From Boswellia sacra (lineage: Eukaryota > Streptophyta > Magnoliopsida > Sapindales > Burseraceae): a stretch of DNA of 64,000 nucleotides. The first letter of the stretch is position 1; every line of letters starts with the position of its first letter. The notes beneath the pieces are model-generated. The model ran no database searches, had not been told where the DNA came from, and was given only the letters and a program-made list of their open reading frames with translations. Shown here piece by piece: positions 12,076 to 23,092 of this stretch. Both the position numbers and the translations under genes were made by a program. The DNA is taken from the NCBI GenBank assembly GCA_013180625.2, contig SNVD02002618.1:1-64000 (forward strand). The letters run 5' to 3'.

Positions 12076-12868
12076 ACTTGGCAGTTTTTACCGCCACGTA
12101 TTTAAAAAAATTAATATATATATAATAATTACCACGAAAATCCAGAAAAATATAATTCACAACACACATATAATTGAATTATAATTTTTCAATACATTTT
12201 CATGCACCAATAAAAGAATAAAAAGAATTACACGTAAAGTGGAAGAAATAATAAAAAGAATTACACGTATTGGGCTTCTTGTGCAATAAAAGGAAGTATT
12301 TAAAAAAAATGCATCCATATGTCTACTATGAAGATAGATATAACATTTATTACAAAATATAACTGCCAATAACCAATGTGAGTTCATGCTTTCACTATAA
12401 GAAAAAATGTCATATTTGACGGTTTTAAAAACGCCACCAATGGCACCGCTAAATATGGTCAATTTAACATATTTGGCGGTCTCATGACCGCCAAATATGC
12501 ACCTGACTATACTTAGCGGTTTTTTACTGCCAATTATAAATAGTTTTAAAAAATTTAAAAATATATATAGTTGACACTTTTTAGCGCCAAATATGCACCT
12601 AACGATACTTGACGGTTTTTGATCGCCAAGTATAATAGGTTTAAAAATTAAAAAAATATATACTTGACGGTTTTTGGCCGCCAAGTATAATATTTTCAAA
12701 AATTAAAAAAAATACTTGACAGTTTTATAATAGGTGTCATTGTTTAATAATACAATTTTATAGCATTCTTTCCATACACTAATCTCATTGTAACATTTTT
12801 TACTAAGAAACTCTACAAAGGAATATTTCTGTACCCAGAAAAGGTGCAAAAAGTAATGGTCTCACTTG

Positions 12869-13064
12869 TTATGACTGTATTGATGTCTCCCCAGACAAAA
12901 TTCCCCTGATTTTGTTCAGTCTTTCGGCATATGTCACTTCTTTTGGATCTGTTACTGGAACATTTGTGTTAGAAGAACCTGTCATTTGCACATCCTCTGC
13001 AGCAGTAGAATTTTCGTTTTGTGCAATAGCTGGATCACTAGCTACTGGGGAAGCTACAGATTGA
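12869..13064 (-). pseudogene. RPN2: captured fragment of 26S proteasome subunit RPN2
   Basis: A minus-strand open stretch reads SVASPVASDPAIAQNENS, then AEDVQMTGS, then VTYAERLNKIRGILSGETSI and then a stop at 12869-12871. YAERL.K..GILSGETSIQ, preceded by an acidic EDVQM segment, is characteristic of plant RPN2 (PSMD1), the large scaffold of the proteasome regulatory particle base. The real protein continues with several hundred residues of PC repeats. Here it stops two residues after the motif, so this is about 64 codons of a ~1000-residue protein. It sits near the left end of the inner CACTA element and would be the last exon of any minus-strand chimeric transcript. Confidence 0.72.
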
Positions 13065-14155
13065 CATCCAAGAAAGGTAAATTCGAATTACACACAAGAA
13101 AACAGTTTTTAATGGCTTGGAAAAAAAAAGGCACAAGATAACAGATGCAACTTGGAATACAAAACCTAGCTTAGATTAACTTTCTATATTTTCAAGACAT
13201 TATCTACCAAATGTAGCTTATCAAAAACAACTGGACCACCAAAAACCTATTAACTCCTAAGTAATTTACAGTAACTCAAAATAATTTCAGAAGTGGCTTC
13301 TTATATATTATTGATAAAAATTCCCAGACACCTTTGAAAGTAGTAAGCATAATATGAGGGCCACACATTTAAGATCATAAGCTTTATAAGGGGGTTGGGA
13401 TCCAACTCATGCAAAAATTAAGGGAATAAGCTGTAGCCTTGCCATCTCTTAGCCATGAAGCACACATTTTTTTACTCAACCCTCTTTCTTTACCATTGAC
13501 CAGTTGTCGGACCATAGAACAAAACACCACTAAATTATTCATGAGAAGCACCAATAATTAGAAATTAACATTTAAATCTAATCGCAAGATGTGGGAATTG
13601 CTTATCATACTTGATACACTTTCTTCCTGTGAAATTTTCCTTGTATCCAAAATTAACCCATCAAGAATTAGCAAACACACTTCTATATCATTTTGGTCAG
13701 GGAATCAGGGTTATAATCACAAGCTAGCCATTAATGCATGACGTGTAGCATGATACATCTCACAAGAGACAGCTTCAGATGTATCTTTTTATGCTCAAGA
13801 CTCTCAAACAAGATCAAGTGCAACATTCTCATACATTACTATTATATGATTAGAGTCTTAAAGTCATATCTATATATTCAGTTATTTCTCATTTAAATAT
13901 ACACCTACTAAGAAAGGATCATATAAAAACAACTTCCTTCACTAAATAGGAGCTATAGCAGCTTTCAAAAGCAATTTGCCGTGCATCTAATCCAGAAAAC
14001 ACAATGTTCAAATAACAAATGCTGTTTTACTTAACAAATTTGTACATACTACCATGTAAGAGATTGCTGCATAGAAAATGAAACTAGTGCAAAGCAGCGG
14101 TATATTTTAGACCACAAGAAAAAACAGACAAACGAAGAGACTGAAAAGATTATAC

Positions 14156-14260
14156 CTGTCGTCATGCCAGAAGGAGTTTGTGTCCAACTTAGGCAGCACA
14201 AGTGTCGCATTCATGATTCGTGCAGCAAGAACAACATAACAAGTGGCAGCAATGGTGCTG
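14156..14260 (-). pseudogene. captured fragment of an O-fucosyltransferase family protein
   Basis: The minus strand reads VVLAARIMNATLVLPKLD followed by TNSFWHDD and a consensus donor (ACAG|GTATAA, exon edge 14156). VxAARILNATLVxPxLDxxSFW is the signature of the plant O-fucosyltransferase (DUF246/GT106-like) family. In intact genes it is preceded by a GGLNQQR-type motif, which is absent here. Upstream sequence is Pro/Thr/Ser-rich in this frame and probably out of register. It lies within the inner CACTA element with the other captured exons. Confidence 0.62.
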
Positions 14261-15333
14261 TTAATGGTGGTAGCGGTGCTGGTGGGACTGGGTTGGATAG
14301 ATAACTGGCCCGACCATTTTCAAATTAGTGAGACCCGTCATTTGATATATGATATGAGACCTTGAATTGGGAACAAAAGTAAACGAGAACCTATTGATAT
14401 TTGAATATATGAAATATTATCTAATCCACATTGATGTGCCCAACCTTGCCAGTCCCTACTTCAGTAATCATGTAGCCTGCTCAACAATTTTCTTGGAAAA
14501 TTTTAGAAGTATGAAAAAGTAAAAACACTACAAGGTAAATGCACACAACTTTAAAAAGGTTATGTTGCTAAGCATCAAATATCAGCAACAAAAAGCAATC
14601 AAGTTAGATAACTCCATGAAAATATTATTTTCAAAGATTTTCTAAGTGTGTGCTCTCTATCTATGCATGTCCATGTTCTACTTTAGTGATCATGCTGAAA
14701 TTTGTTAAAATTAATCTAATGGCTTATAATTTTAACTTCAAGTCCATTACACACCTGGCTCTTAATAAATTCAACAAGAATACTGCAAGCTAGAATCCGC
14801 ATTTCGTCCTATCGAGTTTACTCCAAAAGAGTCCGAACAATCGCTAATAAACTACTAGAAAAAGGCCTGCGAGGATATTGAACTCTGGAATGTCATTACA
14901 AACAAGAAATAGTTTGCATGTTCAAAAAGGACAGAAAAATCTCAGGGAAAAAAAAAAGATAAGACATAACAATGAATCAAGCATCTAAAGAGAAAACAAT
15001 GAAACTTGTGAATTAGATAGTGCTCATGTGAGAGGTCCTTCCATCTTTAAGGCAAGACTAAAGTCACAAAACAGCAACAAAATACTAAAAGACATTCACT
15101 CAATATAACAAAAGGTAGTCTACTTATATAAAGGCTTAATAAGGCAGTAATCACCAATAACTGATTGCATATTGGCACACATCCAAAAAGAAATTTGCAA
15201 ACAATTACCTAGAAAATGATGAAAATGTTATATTGGCACACATCCAACATGATTGCATAAAGGCTCATGGGCACCACTTAGCTTAACTTGTAAGTTGTAA
15301 ACGAAGTCTTGTCTAATAATTTACATTACCAGC

Positions 15334-16757
15334 TGATAAGTGTCTATTTATATATCATTTTCATATCAATTCGTCCATGTTTCTTTGCTATATTCCTTGG
15401 TATTTTTATGTTTTTGTGTGGTTTTGATGTTTGTAGGAGTTTTGGAGCAACTTGCACAAAAATGGAGTAAAACCCTTCATTTTCACCTCTGCTAGTCAAC
15501 CATCTTCTCGGATTTAATTGTATTGATATACAATGAACCCGATGACATATCATATACCGTTGAAAAGCTCTCGAAGTCTACTTTTTGGAAAAATTTACGG
15601 TTTATGAATCCATTCAGTGTACCGAAAGTTGTAATCAAAACAGTGTGAGAAGTGTAGAAATGTAATTCCACACATCACTGTAGCATGTATAATACGGGAC
15701 ACTGTAGCACGTTACTGTAGCAGAGTATTTAAACACATTTTAGGGTTTTATTTTCATAACTTGAAGAGGGGAAAACGTGGGAGGAGGCTGCATTTCTGGA
15801 TTTCTCTCATCCCTTGGAGTTCTTGAAGGAGAAAGAAGATTTTGAAAGAGGAGGAACTACAATTCCAAGAAGATTCATCTACAAAGAAGATTTTCAAAGA
15901 ATTTGCTAAGTTCTTTCTTTCCTTTTCAATTCTGGAATTTCTCTGTATTGTATTTGTTATTCTGATTGAATATGTGTAACTAAATCTGAATTGGTTGAGG
16001 GTGATTTCAAAGCCCTTGATATGGATTTTGTGAGTTGATTGTGTAAGAAATTGTTATCCAATTCTCTAATTGAAGTTGCTTGTATTTTCCCATATCTAAT
16101 GCTTATGATTGCTTACTGATTGTATTTGGAATGGCCAACTGAATATAATCTGGTTGTTGTCTATTGCTAGATTAGAAATCTTGATCCGTAATTGTCATGA
16201 ATTTCCAATCATTAGTAGCAAAATTGTGATCAGAGATTGTAATTGGAAAATACAACCAAGGTTAAATAATCCGAACTTGTGTGATTATTGCTTAGATCAA
16301 CCTATCTTTCTCATCGTAATGCTTCTATTGAATTAAACTTAGAGAGCTTGTTCTAGGTTGTTTAATGGATAGAGATTAAATAAAGAGCTTGTTTTATTTA
16401 ACAACAAAGTAAGGAAAGATTGGGATAACAGAGCTTGTTGTTATCTACGGTTGATAACTTCAATGCTGTAATTGGATTACAATTCTATGTTAATTCACAA
16501 ATTCATATCTTGTGGCAGAGAAAGAACCCTTAACCAAGTGTCTCTCATTGATCTTTCATTCAAATTAACTTCTGTTTTGTTATTCTTAATTTGCATTCTT
16601 ATTTCATTTAGTTAATCATTCAACAAAACCCCCCCATTTAGTTTATTGTTGCTGGAAAATAACAAATTCAATTAGAATCAATCCTCGTGGGAACGATATC
16701 TTACTTATCACTTTATTACTTGTGCGACTAGTATACTTGCTAGTTTCGAACGCATCA
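15334..16757 (+). repeat. 5' LTR
   Basis: 1424 bp, TG...CA ends. Compared by eye with the 3' LTR it differs at about 15-18 positions (substitutions such as AAAACGTGGG/AAAACATGGG and single-base indels such as CTGGTTG/CTGTTG), so identity is about 99%. It contains ACTGTAGCA repeats near 15679-15722. The short ORFs inside both LTRs are the same non-coding sequence read twice. Confidence 0.93.
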
Positions 16758-16763
16758 AGTTTT

Positions 16764-16781
16764 TGGCGCCGTTGCCGGGGA
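16764..16781 (+). other. primer binding site (tRNA-Asp type)
   Basis: TGGCGCCGTTGCCGGGGA starts six bases after the 5' LTR. It is complementary to the 3' end of plant tRNA-Asp, the primer used by Athila-lineage Ty3/gypsy elements. Confidence 0.85.
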
Positions 16782-16869
16782 TTGATTTTCTAATCATTTG
16801 TTATTTTGTTTTCATTGTTGATTCATATTTTCTTTGTTTTTCTTTTCTGATTGTTTGTGTTTAGACAAC

Positions 16870-18171
16870 ATGGCAGTAAACTTCTATCAATTCAGTAGCG
16901 GATTTGAGCCACAAGTACCATGGAGAGTAAATGAGGTAAGCACTCCGAACATTGAACAACAACTTTCTGAGCTAACCTCTCTTGTGGAAAACATGGCTGT
17001 AGGAGATATGCAAAAATCTTATGAATGTGGGATATATTCTACAATGGAGCATCCAATCGATATGTATCCAACTTTACAAGAAGAATATATGGAACAAGCC
17101 AATGCCATGGGTGGATTTCCAGGACAAACGAGGCAATGGTATGATCCTTTCTCTAGCACTTATAATGCTGGATGGGAAGATCAACATAATTTCAGTTACT
17201 GGAATCATCAACCAATCACTCCAAATGTGATACCAAATCGGTCACAAGATTTCAATCAACCTAGAGTGCAGCAACCTTTTCAAATGCAACCACCACCAAT
17301 GCCACATCCAGCACCGCAACCAGCTTCACAAAACTCAGGTATGTCTCTCCAGGACATTGTTAATGCACTTGCCACTAACACAATGCAATTCCAGCAGGAA
17401 ACTGGGGCAAGTATCCAAAACCTGGCAAATCAAATGGGACAATTGGCCACTAGCATGAGCAAATTCGAGGGCCAAGGCTCAGAAGAATTATCTTGTCAAA
17501 CGATGATCAATCCAAGAGAGAATTCTTGTGCGATAACTTTGCAAAATGAAGAGCAATTAGATGTCCTGCCAAAGAAATCACAAACTGATGAAGGAGATGA
17601 CACCACTTCCACCATGAACAAAACACTGACTTCTCAGGTAAATCCTATAACTCCCATTCCTTCATATGTTACTCCACCACTTTTTCCTAGCAGATTGACA
17701 AAATTGAAGAAGGAGGAACAAGAACCAGAAATCCTGGAAACTTCTCGTAAAATCGAGATAAATATACCACTTCTGGATGCTACCGAGCAAGTACCTTGTT
17801 ATACAAAATGTCTCAAGGAGTTATGCACCAGCAAGAGAAAGTTAAAAGGGAATGAGAAAGTAAGTGTGAGGGAAAATGTTTCAGCTGTACTACAAAGAAA
17901 AATTCCTCCGAAATGCAACAATCCAGGTACGATCACCATTCCATGCACCATTGGTAAAACCAAGTTTGAAAGAGCTATGTTAGATTTAGAAGCATCTATT
18001 AATGTCATGCCATTTATTTATGCTTCTTTAAATCTTGGACCTTTTGCGAAAACTGGTATTACCATTCAACTTTCTGATCATTTTAATGCATATCCCAAAA
18101 GAGTTGTGGAAGATGTGCTTGTGCAGGTGAATCAATTGGTTTTCCAGCAGACTTCTATGTCCTTAAAATAG
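16870..18171 (+). pseudogene. Athila-like Gag C-terminus and protease, frameshifted
   Basis: The frame is read from the ATG at 16870 (MAVNFYQFSSGF). It lacks the capsid domain found in full Athila Gag. It begins in the linker region, continues through a Pro/Gln-rich stretch and the Athila landmark LATNTMQFQQETGASIQNL followed by NQMGQLATS. It ends in a retropepsin-like domain. There the active-site motif expected as LDLGAS is LDLEAS, so the catalytic Gly is replaced. The frame breaks near 18140-18150 by an apparent one-base loss. The protease-end reading (PILLGRPFSKT) resumes in another frame and runs to about 18572. Coding function is therefore doubtful. Confidence 0.85.
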
Positions 18172-18885
18172 AGGATGAGACATCTCCTAATCCAACTCCG
18201 ATTCTTTTAGGGAGACCATTCTCGAAAACTGTTAGAACAAAGATTGATGTTCATGATGGCACTCTCATCATAGAGTTTGATGGCAAGGTGATATGTTTCA
18301 ATATTTTTGAGGCAATGAGGTACTCTAGTGACTTACATTCTGTTTTTGCAGTTGACGTTGTTGATTCTTTGCCACAACAATATTTTGAGTTAACTCGCAA
18401 GAATGGATTGGATGTAGCTATTAGTGAGCATATAGGGACAGAAAATTCCAATGAGTCAGGAATTTTGATACAAGTGTCCAAAGAAATGGAGGAAGTTGTG
18501 GCAAGCTTAGATGAGACCATAGCAATAACCACAAATAGGTATGATGTTTCTACATTCAATTTCTTTATCTAATGAGAAAATTCTTCCTTCTGTGATGACA
18601 GCCCATACCTTGGAGCTTAAGCTTCTTCCAGATCATTTGAGGCATGGATTCTTGAGTGAGAATGATCCTTTGCCAATTATAATAGAAATGGGCCTTGCAC
18701 GAATACAAGAAGAGAAACTCGTCCGAATGCTTAGAGTTCACAAAACAGCTATTAAGTGGATGATTGCTAATATCCAAGGCCCAGCCATATGCTTGCACCA
18801 TTTCTTGTTGGAAGAAGGATTCAAGCCCACTAGAGAAGCACAGCGGAGATTGGATCCTCCCATGATGGAACCAACGTCGGGCTGA
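18172..18885 (+). pseudogene. protease tail and truncated reverse transcriptase start
   Basis: After the frameshift, one frame gives the end of the protease region (TPILLGRPFSKTVRTKIDVH) to a stop at 18572. A second frame (to 18885) gives the very start of an Athila-type reverse transcriptase: LELKLLPDHLRHGFL, then LPIIIE, then EEGFKPTREAQRRLDPPMME. It stops just after MME, before any catalytic RT motif. The sequence then jumps to GGCAACCCAATG, typical of the region after pol in Athila elements. RT, RNase H and integrase have been deleted cleanly. Confidence 0.85.
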
Positions 18886-19330
18886 GGACGTTAAACCAAG
18901 CGCTTATTGGGAGGCAACCCAATGTTTTTGAAAAATAAAAAAAAAGAAGAAAAGAAAAATAAAATGAGGTAATAATGATCGATTTTTGTGTCTCGAGGAG
19001 GTTTCCTTTCGTAGGCCATCAAATTGATCAGGTTTTATCTCTCTTTGCCATCTGTCTTATTTGTTTTTATATTTTTTACTTGTTTTTTTGACTTTTGTTT
19101 GCTATTGTGTTGTTATCTCTTTTATGTGTCTTTAGTTTCGTTTTTGCTCTTTTCTTTTCCTTTCTTTGTTTAATTTGATTACTCTGTGCTTTGAGCTCAT
19201 TTGTGCAACAGCTTGTGGAAACATCCAAACGGAAGTTGAAGTCATTCGCCAAAGGTTTGAAACGTGCATATCTTGGAGAAAAACAAACCCGATCACATTA
19301 TCGGTAATATCTCTTCTTTTCTCCTCTTCA

Positions 19331-19540
19331 ATGGATGCCGATATCTTTTTGTCGAACCTTCGTAAATATTTTCCTTCACTTCCTCAAAATGCTGTGTTTA
19401 AAATTTATAAAGTACGGATGACTATACTTTGGGCATTGATGCTCCTAAATGTGCCTGCTGATATCCGATGGCTTATCGAAGCCAAGGTGAGATTGTCCGG
19501 TGAGCCGGACATTAATCTCGCAAATACATGCCTGGTCTAG
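19331..19540 (+). CDS. 69-codon ORF upstream of the suppressor-like gene, unknown
   Basis: Starts at an ATG (MDADIFLSNLRKYF) and ends in NLANTCLV. Its last 13 bases overlap the start of the next ORF (19528) in another frame, an arrangement common in compact viral genomes. The frame is open upstream to about 19166 without a convincing ATG. No family recognised. It could be coding, a leader peptide, or chance. Confidence 0.4.
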   Translation: MDADIFLSNLRKYFPSLPQNAVFKIYKVRMTILWALMLLNVPADIRWLIEAKVRLSGEPDINLANTCLV

Positions 19541-19911
19541 GAAAGAGCTACTACGCCAAGAGGCGAAGAGCGAAAAGGTTACAAGTATGTTATAAATGTT
19601 CTAGATGGAATTGTAACCAGACTTGTCATTCATTAGGTTTTGCGTCCAGGAATAGAGAAGATAAACTTTCATTTATTAAGAATGGTTTGAGTAATGAGTT
19701 GCTGGATAATGTTTTGTCAACTCTCGAGTCACATTCTTGTGGACTTGTTCAGCGTGAATTACTTAATCTGTGGACACAATATCGTGATGAATTGCAGTGT
19801 TATAGTCTAGGGAATCTGACTAAAAACGACCCTGTTTGCCAGTTTATAAGAAACTGGATGGGAAGCAAATCCCCGACTCATAGAAGGCGTTTCAGCCGTT
19901 ACTGGACGTAA
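19528..19911 (+). CDS. small basic Cys-cluster protein, resembles flexivirus nucleic-acid-binding/suppressor proteins
   Basis: A complete 127-codon ORF from ATG to TAA. Near the N-terminus is GKSYYAKRRRAKRLQ (residues 5-19), followed immediately by Cys21, Cys24, Cys29, Cys33 and His34, a compact zinc-finger-like cluster. The rest is less distinctive. A Y-A-(K/R)-R-R-R-A block followed directly by a Cys cluster is the core architecture of the small nucleic-acid-binding proteins at the 3' end of carlavirus and vitivirus genomes (Betaflexiviridae), several of which suppress RNA silencing. Here it lies in the 3' part of an LTR retrotransposon, after the deleted pol and before the LOG gene. The resemblance is seen by motif, not by alignment; homology and silencing suppression are inference. 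It could instead be an unrelated host-derived zinc-finger fragment. Confidence 0.6.
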   Translation: MPGLGKSYYAKRRRAKRLQVCYKCSRWNCNQTCHSLGFASRNREDKLSFIKNGLSNELLDNVLSTLESHSCGLVQRELLNLWTQYRDELQCYSLGNLTKNDPVCQFIRNWMGSKSPTHRRRFSRYWT

Positions 19912-20116
19912 AACCAGAAGAAGATGTGAGCCACAATCACAACTACTTGTATATTTGAATGTGTGTTGTTGTTGTCGAATTTTATTTTCTTCTTGTTTCT
20001 TTGATCTGATTATCAATGTTGTTTTTTGTGTTGTTGTTGTTTGTTGATTTTGTTTGTTTAATTTCAAGTTTTCTTTTTGACAAACCATATGACTACCCAT
20101 GTCATAAGCACACCTG
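19912..20116 (+). other. spacer between suppressor-like ORF and 67-bp repeats
   Basis: T/G-rich sequence with repeated TTGTTGTTG-type stretches (19965-20050). No ORF of note. Confidence 0.4.
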
Positions 20117-20317
20117 GAGACGAGTGTGGAGGTTTTGTCAACCTCCGTCGAAAGTATATCTCTACTTTTCATGCTTCACGTGAGAGACAAGTGTGGCGGT
20201 TTTTTTCAAACCCCACCGAAAGTTTATCTCCATTTTTCATGCACACGTGGGAGACAAGTGGGTAGGTTTTGTCAAACCTCGCCGAAAGCATATCTCATTT
20301 TTTCAAATCTTGGGGCG
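20117..20317 (+). promoter_or_regulatory. three 67-bp repeats with potential hairpins and ACGT cores, upstream of LOG
   Basis: Units start GAGAC(G/A)AGTG at 20117, 20184 and 20251, an exact 67-bp period. Each contains an arm pair that can fold (unit 1: GGAGGTT TTGTC AACCTCC; units 2 and 3 are similar with mismatches) followed by CCGAAAG(T/C)(A/T)TATCTC. The unit junctions carry ACGT cores: TTCACGTGAG near 20176, CACACGTGGG near 20243, and a further CCCACGTGTC near 20356. CACGTG is the plant G-box. The block ends ~190 bp before the LOG ATG, so it could act as a promoter, or as RNA structure in the element's transcript. That role is inferred. Confidence 0.6.
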
Positions 20318-20503
20318 ATAAATCTGCATCGAGCAACTTCCACCGAAATTATGTCCCCACGTGTCATTTTGAGAGTTTTTACTGTGTATTATCCATGCTT
20401 GTCATATTTTGAAATGTCATTTTAAATAACCTTCTTACACTTTAATCACATAATATACCTAACGTGCATCATTGTGTTATACAAGTTTAGAGCACTTTTG
20501 GAA

Positions 20504-21154
20504 ATGGAGAAAACACCAATTCGGCGACTCCAAAATATATGCGTATTTTGTGGATCGCAATTTGGTAAAGATGGAGAGTTTACAACAGCAGCTCTTGATC
20601 TTGGTATGACATTAGCTGCGAGGGGTATTCATTTGATTTATGGAGGGGGTAGTCTTGGGTTAATGGGGTTTGTGTCGACAGCTGCATCCTTGGGAGGAAG
20701 TAAAGTTCTCGGCATTATTCCTAAACCATTAGCTGTGCGAGATATCATAGGCAACACAATGGGGGAAGAGTTACAGGTCTCTAGCATGCATGAGCGTATT
20801 GCACATATGGTCATTAAATCTGATGCATTTATAGCTTTGCCCTGTGGTTATGGTACATTAGAGGAGATATTTCAAATCACCTCTTGGGCACAGCTAAACA
20901 TCCATCGGAAACCCATTGGTTTGTTAAATGTCAATAATTTTTTTGATGGTTTGTTGTCTTTTCTTGATCAAGCAGTAGAAAAAAACTTCAGCTCACAGTC
21001 GGCGAGACAAATCCTGGTTACAGCTTCAACTGCAGGGGAGTTAATTGACAAATTACAAGCATTCGTCTATTCGCCTGATCCAACAATATCTCGGATAGAT
21101 TGGTTTGGAGAAGGCAATAAGAGGCGTAAACTGAATTTAACGCTCCATCTGTAA
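20504..21154 (+). CDS. LOG: LONELY GUY (LOG) cytokinin riboside 5'-monophosphate phosphoribohydrolase, retrotransposon-borne
   Basis: An intact, intronless 216-codon ORF from the ATG at 20504 (MEKTPIRRLQNICVFCGS). LOG enzymes release free, active cytokinin bases from cytokinin riboside monophosphates in the cytosol. Family landmarks are present: ICVFCGS near the N-terminus (12-18), YGGGSLGLMG (46-55), MHER (95-98) and a PGGYGTLEE-type motif at 113-121. In that last motif the first Gly is replaced by Cys (PCGYGTLEE); the catalytic Arg98 and Glu121 positions are kept. Length matches plant LOGs (~210-225). Plant LOG genes have several introns, so an intronless copy inside an LTR element points to capture through an mRNA. 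No stop or frameshift occurs although the element's own gag-pol is broken. Whether the Gly-to-Cys change affects activity is unknown. Confidence 0.92.
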   Translation: MEKTPIRRLQNICVFCGSQFGKDGEFTTAALDLGMTLAARGIHLIYGGGSLGLMGFVSTAASLGGSKVLGIIPKPLAVRDIIGNTMGEELQVSSMHERIAHMVIKSDAFIALPCGYGTLEEIFQITSWAQLNIHRKPIGLLNVNNFFDGLLSFLDQAVEKNFSSQSARQILVTASTAGELIDKLQAFVYSPDPTISRIDWFGEGNKRRKLNLTLHL

Positions 21155-23092
21155 TCTCTATCAGCTGGTTTGCTTTGTTTTCATTTGCTTTCTTTTTATT
21201 GTGTTTATTTGAGTTTTTTTCAGGCTGTTTCTTCTGTCCCAGGTAATATTTTCTAATCTTGGCTTTTAGAGTGGTGGCTTAAAAAGTTCAAGTTCTCTTG
21301 AAACGCATTCTGGATTTCTTTAATCCATAATGGCTGAATAAGGAGGCTAACTTCTAAACTTTTAGACCCATTCTAACTGACTTGTTTGTGTTTGTTGATT
21401 TGTTGGACTTTATTATTTTCTGAGTAAGTTTAGTTTTATGTAATTTCGAGTTGTTGTATGTTTTTGTCTTTATCAGTTTTCGATTCGAAAAAAAAAAAAC
21501 ATTGTGGAAAAACCTGAGAATGGCAGAATATGGGTTTTTCTTAACTCTTGAAACGCATTCTCTCTCAATAAATCTGTAGTTTGTTTATTTCATGTTGTTT
21601 GAAGTGTCTTGTTTCTTGTTTTGTTCTTTCATAATAAAGGTATATAGGCTGGAACCCTTAAGTCTGCGGGCTACTGGTCCTAAGGATTGTTGAAATATAC
21701 AATCTTGACTCAGGTGTAACAACGCCACGTACCTCTTTCTTGCATTTTGTGGGTCGATGATAAGATAATGATTGAATTAAGAATAACTCTTGGAAAATAA
21801 TAAATGATGCATGGATCTGTGTGCTTGAAATGTTTATTGGTTTTCGCTTTGCTTTTGATTCCTTGCGCAACATTGAGCACTGAGCTATTATCACTGAGTT
21901 ATTTGTTCACTTAGAGAAAGTTAATGTAATTTAAATGTTTCTTGAGATTTCAATGAATTCTAGAACTTGTTTGATGGTCACTCGAGGCGAAATCCTAGGC
22001 TGTGCAACATTGGGGATATGATTTAGGCCATCTTTGGACCGTTTGAGCCTTAATAGCCACCCTTGACTGAAATTGATCCCTAGTTACCCCCTTTGAGCCT
22101 CTGTAAACCTTTTTCTTTGTTAACTCACTAAAAGATTTCCTAATCTCAATTGAATTTGTTCCAAACAGTTTATCCCTTACCTATGAGCATGTAAATCATT
22201 CGCAATTACATTTGAGCTATGTTCTGGTTTTGGGAAGTTAGAGGAGGTTGGATTGTGCCATGAGCAATGCAAGTGAGTTTTAAAAAAAAAAAAAAAAAAA
22301 GAGAAAAAAAAATTTGTACTTATCTTCCATGTACTTAAACATTGAGGACAATGTATTGTTTAAGTGTGGAGGAGTGAAATTGCAGTTAAAAAAAAAAAAA
22401 AAGAGTTCTATACCCTTGGGCGTTCTTAAAAAGAATGAAACAACAAAGTGTGGGGGTGTAGTTTCTTTTGCTTTCTACAAAAAAAAAAAGAAAAAAGAAA
22501 AAAAAAAAAAAGAGGCGAAGGTTCTGATAAGTTCGGGAGAGTCATTTGATGAATAAGAATGAATCTTTTTATGTCATGGGTTGAAGCTTCCACATAATAT
22601 TGACATGATTTTAGTGTTGTGCCGGGTGATTTGAGCCAAATTATTATCCTTTATCATACCTTCACCCAAGCCAAACGTTACAAGCTTAATAACGTCCTAC
22701 TTGATCCGTGGTGTTGTGCATGTCTACATTAGTGGAGAGTGACTTGAAAAGCAGGCCTATGGAGTTCATTTATACACACATCTTCAATATTCAATATGAT
22801 TCATTTTTATGCATAAACTCATCTGGGTTACAAGTGATTAGGTGAGAATGGCTCTACACACACACACTTGAGGAATTGAAGTGAAGCGAAACTAATCTTT
22901 GAGATAAAATTCTTGATCAATTGCATTATTTTGAAGTTTTCCTTGGGTTATAATTAAGTACAATCTTTGAGGCCTATTTGCAAGATGAAGCATTTGTGTG
23001 TTTTAATTTTTTTTTGATTCTGTTTTGGTTTAGTTTTATTTCATATTGTCGTAGTTGCTCGAGGACTAGCAAAGTCTAAGTGTAGGGGAATT
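21155..23092 (+). other. 3' untranslated part of the retrotransposon
   Basis: No ORF of note. It contains A-rich tracts at 21489-21500, 22282-22312, 22388-22402 and 22480-22512. Twice there is the phrase AAGTGTGG(A/G)GG (22364, 22448) near GAGGACAATGT, sequences typical of the 3' part of Athila-type elements. It ends with TAGGGGAATT, the polypurine tract (about 23083-23092), directly before the 3' LTR. Confidence 0.7.

Noticed and set aside
11966..12699. Minus-strand ORFs of 67 and 180 codons
   Set aside because: They are translations of the CACTA subterminal repeats with repeated KNRQVYIFLIF-like phrases.
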